64,000 nt of DNA. Origin: Phoronis australis. Lineage: Eukaryota > Phoronida > Phoronidae. The notes beneath the pieces are model-generated. The model worked only from the letters and a program-made list of their open reading frames with translations, was not told the DNA's origin and made no database searches. The DNA lies in contig NMRA01000817.1 of assembly GCA_002633005.1 (NCBI GenBank), positions 23,518 through 87,517 on the forward strand. The letters run 5' to 3'. Below, piece by piece: positions 47,101 through 59,100 of this stretch (position 1 is the stretch's first letter; every line of letters starts with the position of its first letter). A program made the position numbers and the translations under genes.

Positions 47101-50100
47101 CCATTTGTCGGGCCATCTTCGCCTAACTTTGTCTGACTCCTTTTCTCCAAATCCACTGCAAAATTCGGCAAACCATGTGCTTTTGGTCATTGTTCTTTAT
47201 TTTCTGTCAATTATTATGTGTAAGTTAGCATCAACGTGTAAAATACCCATTCTTGTAAATGTATAACACAAGTCTAGAGAGATATGTTATAATTTCAAAC
47301 TATTTTCAGAGATCCATTATTATAGTTTAAATTATTTACATAATATCCTTAACAAATTCAAATCATTTACAGAGATTCATTATAATTCCTACTTACCCAA
47401 AGGGAAATGGCTGGAGTACAAGCCCAAAGCATTTACCTATAACCACAAACATGGCGACAGCTACGAAACAAGGTATGTACCAAGAATACATTGCACCAAC
47501 TGACTTGACATGGGCCTAAACTGTGTTTGCGAGACATCGTCTTGTTCACAATATAGCGTGGATCTAGATTGTTGAAATAACTGATTCGTTGTTCACCCTC
47601 TACTGATTATTACAGGAACATAGAACGTATTGAAAAGACATTTTCTTCTTGAACGGTTATAAAACCACGTTCCGACCGAGAAACGAACTCTTGATTTAGA
47701 ATACTGACCGCTTCCAAATTGACGTCAACTTCTTTCTCAGTTTGCTAAGAACTAACAGTTCGATACTCGCCGAGACTATGCTCGGCTCATAACATGACAC
47801 GTGTTCATGAGCCAGAGTCTAGGGCTGGATCTCGACCAATAAGAAACTGTCAATTCTTTCGACGTCCTTTTTGAGTGAGGAACAGTTCCTGACCAACTTC
47901 ATAACTGAACGCTGTGGCGGATTTGGGGGGGGGGCAATGTCGCCCCCTCAAATTACCCCCAGATTCCATTTGGCAGTTAAGAGGTGCAAATGTCTGACGG
48001 GTAAGATCCTGGCCAATACTCTGCCCTGCCCCCCCACCAACTCAAAATCCTGGGTCTGCTCCTGGAACGTTAGTAGTCAACCGCTTTACGCTTAACTGAA
48101 ATTCATTTCGTTTTCCTCTTCAGCAACCGACTAAAATAAACGTATGTGCTTCTTTCAAAAGTTGTATATTTGCATTCTGACGCAAGAAATGTGTTTTCAG
48201 TTCCAATTACCGAAACACATTTCCAAAAACATTTGTGCACCCCGCTAAGCAAAAGTGAAAAGTACGTGACTGTATACATAGTGACCTACATTGCACCACT
48301 CAGAAGTGGGTGTGCAGGTTGGTGGGTACTTAAACATAATTTGGCAGTGCACGAGTGTATTGAAAAGTCTGTCCATTTATCCAAATATCTACACAACCAC
48401 AGATCAATAAATATCTTACGTTTCTTCAAAGCACCCAACCTGTAGAAGTCGATTGATCTTTTACTAACCTGTCATTAGCTGGGAAGCGTGACCATGCTTT
48501 AGTATAATTTAGCAAAAAAAATTCATTGATATCAAAAAACTGTTTCAATAGCATGATCACATTTTTTGATATAAGTGTTTAACATGAGATCTCAAAACGC
48601 GGTAACCAGTACCCATTTTCAAACATAGCCTAGGTTGATCCCTTTACTGTTGCAGGTAATCCCACTTATAATCGTATTTCACATAGAAACGCATTTATTT
48701 AAAATGTTCCACTTTTTCACGAGGGGCTATCAAAACACGACTGTTATTATGATTTTCATGAAAAATTGCATAAAACGAAAAGGAATGAAATTTTACAAAA
48801 TTGTAACTAACTGCTTCTTATTTAATTTGCACTTTACTTATCTAGTTAAGTTTCGCTTTTCATGTACAAAAGTGGGGACACCTGTATAACCCAGACAACT
48901 CCTGAAACAGTTTTGGAAAATTTCATTTAAAGCATATCAAACTTCCATGTGAATCCAATCAGCCATTTTTGAGACGTGATGTTCCAAATTTAGACACCTC
49001 TATTGGCACCTCTGTTGTCCACAGAAAGTGTAAAGTTGTTTCTTGTTGAATCTTGTTTGTTCTGTTTTGGTTTTATCTCAGTCAATTTAATTTTCCAGAA
49101 TACGCACGGAATACGAGTCCGATTCCGAGCCGGATGAGTCTTTCATATGGGAAAACCAATATCAGATATGGCTGTTCGAAAAGAATGGAAAGAAAGAGAC
49201 TGCGTAAGTAAGGCACGCACGATGAACAACAGCATGCCACCGCTTACTTCCTGTCACACACTTCCCTTCCAAGGTCGCAATGCGCATGACAAAGTCGCTA
49301 AGTTTACACATGTAGTTGCTATACCGTGCTTACTACTGACTGTGATTGTTCAAAGTGGGAACGAGCTTGTTGTCCACTCTTACGCGTTAATTCGAGTCAC
49401 AATGTTACTCATTCTCCCCATGTGGTTATACTATAGGAAGTATCTCAAAACGTCACCCGTATGCATAGAAACTGGGGATCGGTAGTTGCATGTATTTGAC
49501 ACCGTGGCCATGATTATCATCGAAACTAAATCACCAGGCATAAAATGACTAAAGACTAATTTACACTATGCTCGTAATCTTGTCACACCGCAGTCACTGC
49601 CTTTCTATGACACACCGTGTTGACACACTAGGCTAACTTCACTGTGCGCATACACGGTGGTTCTAGATAGTTGGGAAGAATGAATCTTAGTTTGAACGAC
49701 TTGTCTCGGTCTGCTTATTTGCATATTAAGTTTCCATCACGTGGTTTCCTTGCTACTGTATGAGTTGTTTTAGCTCATATTCACTAAACTTCACATGAGG
49801 TGGCACGGTAAAGCAGCTCCATCACTTCTTCTGTTCCTTTGACCTTAATGGTGAACTTGGAAATTCATTTGCATGTGCCTCTCAGTCGTTAAGATAAGAT
49901 AGAGGATGTAATACGATAGAGTTAAAGCACGTTTTGTTTAATACCTAAGAGAAGTTCTCATTTAGGCCCGAGTTCTAATCTCTGCATTCGAAGCTACGTT
50001 GCATAATAGTTCATTTGCATGGCACTTCACATAAACTTTGAAATCGTTTGTCGAAACATGCGTCGTGGTTGTTCAAATTTCGAATCCAGGCCACTTCAGA

Positions 50101-53100
50101 GATTAGACCTTGAGTCCAGGTCTCGTTTTGTAATCATCATTGTTGTCATCAGAATCTCATTAGTGACGATTGTTAATAATGACCTCGTGTCAGGTCCCTA
50201 TTGGCTGTGAGTTAATAATGACCCCGCGTCAGGTCCCTATTGGGTGTGAGTTAATAATGACCCCGTGTTAGGTCCCTATTCGCTGTGACTTAATTATAAT
50301 GACCCCCGTGTCAGTCCCTATTAGCTGTGAGTTTTGATTGCATGTACTTAATTGTTTAACAATTGACCAATAAAACAGTTTTTTTCTGATCATGTCGTTT
50401 TTGTATACCAGCTCGCTGGGTGGGACGAGGCGCGTGCAGAGCGCAAGGTATGTATGATTAGCGCATGTCGCGTGCCCGCGTGATTGCCGTGTGGTGTTGT
50501 TCTCCTTCGAACGTCGCGCAATGTTAGCAGCGTTCCTAGCTTAGTCAGGATAGATAACCATATGAGCGACAGTTCTCTTGTACAAAATCCCTAGCTTAAT
50601 AATACAATTCTGATCTCTGCTGAAGTTCTTATCAACCGCTCTTCAACTCTTACGAACTCTGTATTAAGAACGTTGTCCTGAAATTGAATCTCTTCGCATT
50701 GACTTCTGCCACGATTTAAGGACGCTTTGCTCGCGAACTTTTTACTTTCACTGTATTAAGCGAGAAACGTGTCAAACGTTAAAATATCAGGTATGGCGAG
50801 CAAATTCATTCTGGACATTAATATTTGCCATGATCAGAACGCTGGCGAAAAGCATACACCTAAGACTCACACGAGTTGTGTGGGATGTGTTCGGACTCTT
50901 GAGCTCCAGGAACGGCTGCCGTATTGGTTGCAAGCATGATAGACAGCACCGCCTTCTGAACTGGGCCAGAGCAGAAGAGAATCTGAGTTACAGTGTAGAT
51001 CTCGTAAGAGAGGAATTGTGTTGATGAGAAAAGGGCGATGTTAATAAGAACGCCCGAGTTGCTGCGAGTGAAGAAGGTTGCGGTGTTCAAACAGCAACAT
51101 CTGGACTGATGCCATGATGTACAGATGTGCGCAATTACATGCGCGCACCCAGCCTTTAATATGGGGGTCTCGAATTTCTGGCGATGTGGACATTTTGTTG
51201 ACAAAAAAGCGGGAGGACTAAAGACAAAAAAAACGGGGTACCACCTTCTCTGTGCGTCCACGACTGTTTAGTGGACTTTTGTCTCGTTTTCTCAGACGTT
51301 TTGTTTCTCTGAGGCAGACCTTTTTGCCCACTTCGTCAAATGGGGGCTCGTTCGAGCCCCCTCTGAGCCCCCCTGGGTGCGCGCATGACTTAAAAATAGC
51401 TCTTTGTGCATGAGTGTTTTGCGCTTTGCTGTGCACGCATGCAGGTTAAAAGATGACGTTTCTGATGTTATTTTCACCAAAATGCAATTCATGGTTATTC
51501 AGTCGCGTTTTCACGTTAATTTTAACAGATCTAATTAACTTACATGTATGTATGCAATATTTGTGTGGCGAGGCAGTTGTGCACTGAATTTATGCAACAT
51601 TAGTGTAGCGAGGCAGTGGTGCACTGTATGAACGCAACATTACTTTAGCGAGGCAGTGGTGCACTGTGTGTGCGCAACATTAGTGTAGCGAGGCGGTGGT
51701 GCACTGTGTGTACGCAACATTAGTGTAGCGAGCCAGTGGTGCAATGTTGGCAACACTAGCGTAGCGAGGCAGTGCTGTACTGCATTAAGGCCAATGTTTC
51801 ACTAAAGAAGCTCGGTTCCTAACTGACATTGTTATCAGCATTTGATCAATGTGTATTCTTGGTTGGTGACAAGGAAGGCCAAGGAATACGGAATATCGTT
51901 AAAATAATTCAAAGTTTCTTCGATGAATTGTATTTTTCGCGAAAATAGCACCAGTAACGAAGCGGTAGCTCTTCAACAACTGGTTGCAAGTGTTAGATGG
52001 CGGAGTTGGTGTGGTGCTTGCTTTGGTCAGCATTAAGTATATGACAGTTACATACATCGGCAACAACATCAATGCATATGAGTATACGTATCAAGGATCA
52101 GCGGGCGTTGAAAGTTCCGAATGTTTAATATCTTATTGACACCTGATCCATACATTAAATCGCCTACTTTTATTTTTTATTCGAGTTAAAACACTCGATA
52201 CGAAGCCTACACAAGCACTAATTTTGTAAAATTTAGGGCTGGAAAAATGATATTTTGGTACATTTGCAGTGAGCATTATGGCTGCAACTAGATTGAAAGT
52301 GTTGCACGATGAGCAGTCCTTAGCTGTAGTTCATTACTAGAGAAGTGTCTTCAGCCGATCGAACCCTGCTCATGTATCCCTTTTACTTATGCACTTTTGC
52401 GGTGCAGCACTGAAATAATTGGTGGGGGGCTATAGCCTCCCAGCTCCCCATGACAGACTACCCTACGTATGTGTACTCCCTCTCGTTGTGGTGGTGAACC
52501 TAAATTTAGTCATTAAGTAGCACATGGAATTGTTAAATCATTGTCTTTAATTAACAAGGGAACCAACAAAAGCAGCACGCCTGCAGACCGCGGCCCAGTA
52601 CCGAGACACGTCATCGTCCAAGGAAAAATCGTAAGTAGCTAGTGACGTCGATAAAGTTCCCTCAATAAGGGAGAAATCACATATTAGGTCATACCTGATT
52701 TGCCATTTTTGCCCCACCCCCCCCCCCNNNNNNNNNNNNNNNNNNNNNNNNNNNNNNNNNNNNNNNNNNNNNNNNNNNNNNNNNNNNNNNNNNNNNNNNN
52801 NNNNNNNNNNNNNNNNNNNNNNNNNNNNNNNNNNNNNNNNNNNNNNNNNNNNNNNNNNNNNNNNNNNNNNNNNNNCCCCCCCCCCCCACCCGCCCCTCTG
52901 ACATTATCATGTCAAACCTCCTGTCTAGCCTTTGTTTACATCATCACAGCCAAGCCCCTGTTTTTGGAAGAACCGACAGTACGTTGGAGATTCCATCTTC
53001 ATGATAATGACGAACTCAGTTACGTGTTAGTTGCATTTGCCGCTGTTGCGTTCAGCAATGAAATAAAGTAAACCATTTCAACTATCAAATCGTACGACGG

Positions 53101-56100
53101 TTGTGACGGAGATGTTCTAATCAACCACATGATGACGTCCCCATTAGACTATATTAGTAAGACCCCTCCTTCCAGTCATAAATCGTCATTTTTCCAAAAC
53201 CCCTCCCCCTCGAGTGATGATGCAATATGTGAACCGCTCTCACAAAGATGTTCGACGAGTCAGGTGACGCAGCCGGCCACGACGTTGGATTCGGTTTCTA
53301 AGATTAAATTGCAATCACATAGGTAAGTGGATTAAGACAGGGTTAAGGATTAACTCTAATATTATTCGACCAGGTTGAATTCCACTACAGACGCCGTCAA
53401 CGAGAAGATCAATACTAGTTACGTTGCACCAATGTTAGTCAAACAACATTGTTGAGTGTTTCGACACATAAGCACACAGAACTAACAGCTGTAGAAGGCA
53501 GCGGTAGTTAACTAGCGCCCCCTACTCATGAAATTGAGGGGTAGCATCCCCCACTAAAACGATCGCAGTGAAAAAAGCTAACGGAATGCTATTTTTGACA
53601 GTGAAAATTCATGACGATCAGGTTGCACAACTGGTGCTGACCGGGTGTGTACTCACACTTTCTTGACCGAAACTCACTATTCAAAATCTTCCGACGCCAT
53701 TGAACATAGATCCTCTAATGCTTGCGCTGTTAACATCAGAGGTGTATTCATTTGCAAGAATATATACATCCGCAACCTAACTACTGCTTCTTTTTAGAGT
53801 GGTACATGACGGTTTTAAAAAGGCTAAGTGGACTGAACGTCCGAAGTCAGCCATACAATTCCGGTAAGTGATTAGTTTCTCAGTGATTGCAGGGCTAAAT
53901 TTGTGTGCACTTGCATCTCAACTCACTAAGGCAGAGGCGGTTCTACAATTACTGGTTGAGACTTGGAATTTGCTGAACTAGCGCCAGCCGTTTAGATCAT
54001 TATGATAGCACATCGCTGTCTTTTTGGTCGCTAACCAGTAGGAAGGGGAGGGGGAGGCGACCGCCCCGTGCATCCATATTGCGCCGGAGGGCATCCAATC
54101 AATATAAATAAGCATGCATTATGAAATTGTGACGGATTCTAGTGAAGTTTCGATTTAATGTTTCAATTCTTTTAACTTTTCTTTGAGTATAGAGAGTGGC
54201 ATGATTCAATAACGAAATTGTCCAGGGCGTCACCAAACATATGCACGCTACTGCCCATAACCCCCCACCCCCTCCCCACGGAAATCATTACTGAAGTGAC
54301 CATATGGGTTACTCATCTATTTCATCATTCACGTAGATTTTAGCTCAGTGTGAAATACTGAGAAAGAAGTTATAACATGTCTCTATCGTCTAATTTCTAG
54401 CCATTCAGCCAATGGAGGCGATAATCAATCTACATACAAACGTGTTAGTTCTGCCAGCAGTGAAAGCAGTTTTAAGAGACCCTTATCGGCAAATTCACAA
54501 GATGGTAGTGAGAGACCCCAATCGGCAAGTTCACAGGATCGTAGTGAGAGACCCCAATCGGCAAGTGCACAAGATTGTAGCGAGAGGCCTCGATCGGCAA
54601 GTTCACAAGATCGCTGTAAAAGACCCCAATCGGCAAAAAGCGTAGCTTGGGCAGACGAACAGGAAGGCAAATATTTTACAACAAGCGCATCCAGCAGCCA
54701 ACTGAATTTGTCTGACGCCTCAAATATAATTATCCATTCCCCTGGGGATAATGACATCTCACTTTCGAAACATGATCGTCTTCAGAGTTCTAATGATGGA
54801 GTTGCTAGGTTCTTGCATGTAGAAGATACTCCTCTTTCAGTGGATAATGAAAATGTGCCGTATGTCACTACACCTGCCAGTGAAACAATAAACACATTTT
54901 GTCTGAGCAGGTCTCCCGCCAGGAAAACAAATATCCAGCCCAGTAAAGGCATTTTGTCAAAAAACTCGGCTTCCGGTAATAAAGACGATGTCTCTGACCT
55001 GAGAATACAGGGCACGGCCTGTGAACGATCCAGTAAAGTGTGTGTAGTTCGACCTCACACCGCTTGTGGCACAACTGTTCACAGGGCATCTGATAACAGT
55101 AGACCTCAAAGTGCACCATCTGTTAAGCATGGCTGTGATGTGGCTCTTTCTGTGGACAGCGGGGTGCAGACGGAGGCGTCTGATTGTGTCCAAGAGTGTC
55201 TTAAGACACTGGAGAACATTCAGAAGTCACTGAAGGCGTACGCCAAGCCTGAAGACCCGTATATAGACGCAGTCTCTGCTTCCAATCAGAGTGTAAACAA
55301 AGAGGACAGTGCCGCGCCATATCACCAAACTAAAACCGTTGACGTGAGCGTGAAAGAAGTCAACGGGGAGATCATCAAGACGGTCACTGTAGGGGAACAG
55401 CCAGCACCTGTGGCGACATCTGGCGACTATGTACTTGGGAAGGGGGAGAGTGTTATCTTCACAGACAACAACGGCCAAGTCCAGGCTCAGGTATCAAGGT
55501 AAGCTTTTGTCATTTAAGATAACTAGTGTTTAGTAACGAAGCTCTTCAAAAAACACTTTTAATTCAAGTAACCCCTTTTTGTCGATTCTTCGCAGTTTGG
55601 GACCCATTCTTTCGGTGAAAGTCTTAAATAGTTATATTTTGTTTATTTTCTCTGCAACGGTGTGATGAGGCTGTCAGTTACTCTTCAGTATTTTAAAGAA
55701 ACATGAACCTCTTCACGGGTAAAGTGCTCTAGAGTAGTGGATTGTGGGAGTTACAGAGAAATTATTTCGTTTGATGATCCACTTATCACTCAGTCAAGCG
55801 ATTCGGTTTGGCTGTCTGCTCATTGAATTTGATGACAGGTGCCAATTGTATGATCGTGACGTAATAGAGAGGATAGAGTTGAATATTCTTTTAAGCAAAA
55901 ATTTGCTTCCAATTGCCACAGTTTATTGCAACAAAGATTTCTCGGTTTTTGACAAACATATATGGTGCGGGACATGGTCATGCGAATGGGAAATAACTGT
56001 AGCGTTAAACACCGCCAGTTCCATACTTACTTCAGGGTGCGGTGTCGTTCGCAAACTCGTGTCCTCTCCTGTGTAAAAACAAGAAGTGCCGTGGTGTGAT

Positions 56101-59100
56101 TTAAAGTCGTGTTGTCTTGATCCCCACCAATATGTAGAAGATGTCTCCAGATGCAGATATAGACATTAGAAAGTCAATTAAAGGCGCGTACTAGTAGTAA
56201 CATGTCAGCGGACACAATCAATGCTTCCATGATCTCATTGTTGCTTAGTTCCTCATTTCCAAGTCTCATTGAACACTCAAAAATGGTGTATTTTAAAAGT
56301 GATCGCTCGGCAATAACCTACAGTGTACTTCCATTTTTGAACAAAGCAGTAAAAACGTCGTTGTAAGAGGTTCGACCGACTATTGTTGTTGTATTGCAGT
56401 ATTACTTTTCCTGATGGGGAACGGCGTGTTAGCAGTGAAAAGTGAGTAGTTTGGAGATAGATGTTGGGGTTTGAGTGAAACGAGTGTTTTTGTACCGCCT
56501 ATGTCCGTATTTAGGTCCATGCGCCAACATGCGAAGCTGCGCCTATATTCAGAAGTAGTCGAATGCGCCTATAATGCGAAACACATCAAGTTTCCGGTCA
56601 AAGCTGTTTCTTTGAAAAAACACAATAGCAACACATTTTCAGCATGTACGTATGACCTTAAATACGCGCACAAGCTGTAGTTCCTGTGTTTCAGCCCCCA
56701 GATACAGTGTACATGCATTACAAAAATTATCAAGGACTTTTCGGTGTGCAAACAAAATTACTGCTCTTTTGTAAATAGTCGTTTTACTAATTTCAGCGTG
56801 GTTTGCTATGACGGAGATCGAAGGCGACCGCACAGTGCCAGGTAACACAAGACAACTGTATAATGTGCTTCGTACTGATTGCCAACGTCAAGAGAATACC
56901 TAACTCGTTGTTTCGCAGTGATACACCGTATCGTACCTCTTAAAACAGATCTCGGCAATATTAGGTTTCCAGCGTCTACTCTTCTAACTTGCATGAATTT
57001 GCATTTTTCATCTACTGTTTTCTCTTTCAAGAACTTTTAAGATCACATTTACACACAGCACAATGCATTATCTGTTTTCGAATCGATCAGCCATTCCCTG
57101 TTTGTCTACACGCTCTACCGTCCTCTGTGTTAACTAGGCATGCCTGTAACTTTCCAGAGTCGCCGAAGGCAGTAGCGCCCTCAGTCGGTCCATGAGGTAA
57201 GTGTTTGGCATGCAAGGGAATTTCAGTACTGGATGCTGAAACATGACTGTTTTAAATGCTCAAAGCATGTTTTTTTGTCATTAGTAAAATATTCTGTTAA
57301 AGAAATGGTGTCTGTCAAATCAATTCTCGACATACATCATTATGGGAACTATGCGTTTAAGGAAATCTGAAGCAGTTAGCATAAAAACCAACAAGTATTG
57401 AGAAAAAGTGTTCCATTATGTTTCAATTTCCTGCATTATTTACAAATTTTCGGTGCTTCAAGCCATAGAATAGATATCATGATGTATTTATGTCCGTTCA
57501 GTTAAGCTGATGAAGTCGTGAGACGCCTCGCAGTCAGTCCCAAGAGCCTTGACTCTTAGACGTATTACCACGTCGGGCAAAGATTGTGCCGCTGACCCGG
57601 GAAACAATATTTGTTGCTCTCGGGGGAATAATAATTTGTGAATTTGAGGCGACCGGGGAGACTGACTGGTCAAACTACTGTGGCGGCGGCAGGGAGCAGA
57701 ATTGTGCTCACTAGCACTCTGCCACCACAGTGCAACAATAGCCCAGGGCCCGGAGAAACCTGTGTCCGACACTTATTTCTTTTACACTTTTTGGACTAGT
57801 TTTTACTTCGCACATCGCAGTTTCCATCGACTGTCTCAGGATGTTGCGTAGTACTGGTATGAGTAATTGGCCATCTTGAACTTATGAACTTTTGGGTTTG
57901 AGAACTGCGAGCGCTGTGAAGAGAACATCTATAACTTATGAGCTTCCTTCATTACTCGTGATTTTCATAAATAAAATAGTGTTTGGGGCGCAAACGCTGG
58001 CAACCAAGACTCAAGTGTGTGTAATTGATTCACACTAGGTTACGAAACTTAATCCAGTGGCTAAGAAAATTTCATTCTACATCTAATAGTGCAATATGAC
58101 ACGTTGACTATTCTCCGAGTCGAGAAACAAAGTTAGTTTGAACGGTGCTGCGTTGATTCGTCTAGATTCACTCCGTCCTTCGTGTAGAAAGTTCACAACG
58201 GCTGTGGCATATTTGCAGGAAAATGTATCGACGTCGCGCCAATCGTCCATCGTCTGCGAATTCCAACACCACGGAGAAGATTAAAAGTGGTGCAACGTCA
58301 CACCAGGATCTGTTTGAGTAAGTTTTCGTCGGCATTAGTTTGATTGTGTGGTCATCCGCGTTTTGTATTGTTTTGGACAGCTTGCATGTGAACGATGAAG
58401 ACGCAGTGAAGATACTGGATAGGTTCGGTTCCCGGCAACACACGTATTGATACAAAGCTAAGTAGTTTATCCCTGATTTTACAGTCGAGGAATATACCGA
58501 AGAACAACATGTAGCCTTGAACAGTCTATGGGAAAATGGAAGCTAATGGACATATTAATAAAAAACCCGTTTGGCCTCTCTTCGTCACCGTTGGAGGTCA
58601 TTAATTGCGTCTTAACGGTTTTCTTAGGTTCAATACATGCATATCTAAGTGGAAGTAGTATTTTCTTACTCATGTTGACAACCTTTGTCTCATGGGGATC
58701 TATTGTAAGCCAGTCGGAGGATAAATCAAGCTGATGAACTTCTGTCCTGAGGGTCGAGTCTGGTTGATATGCATGGCACGGTCATCCTCTTCGCACAAAT
58801 TCATCTCAACACGCACGGACCTACTGAAGTGGCGACTCTGTCGCTGTGTTCAAAACTCCATGTAGGTACGTGAAGTATTTGCACTATTTTTGTAGAAAAT
58901 TCAACTGGATGAGGATTGAGAAAATAAAGCGGCGAAAGGCAGCCACTTGCATACAGCGCTACATCCGGGGCTGGCTCGTTAGAACAGCCTTTAAGAATAT
59001 GATCAAAAAGGTAACTGGCATGCCCAGGTAGAAATCCTACTTCCAGTATTTTCAGTAGATGAGCCCACTCGATGAAACGCCCATGGGCTTTTATTTCGTG

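Noticed and set aside
50412-52630. Alternative acceptors at 52575 and 52586 for exon 8
   Set aside because: They shift the frame and give a stop in exon 9. The acceptor before 52559 keeps every phase consistent through exon 10.
52689-53071. Proline- or glycine-rich frames across the N gap
   Set aside because: They are produced by poly-C/poly-G sequence and undefined bases.
54412-54757. Plus-strand frame VRDPNRQVHKI and its minus-strand counterpart over the 36-bp repeat
   Set aside because: Frame periodicity of the tandem repeat keeps several frames open. Splice phases on both sides select the RPQSA frame.
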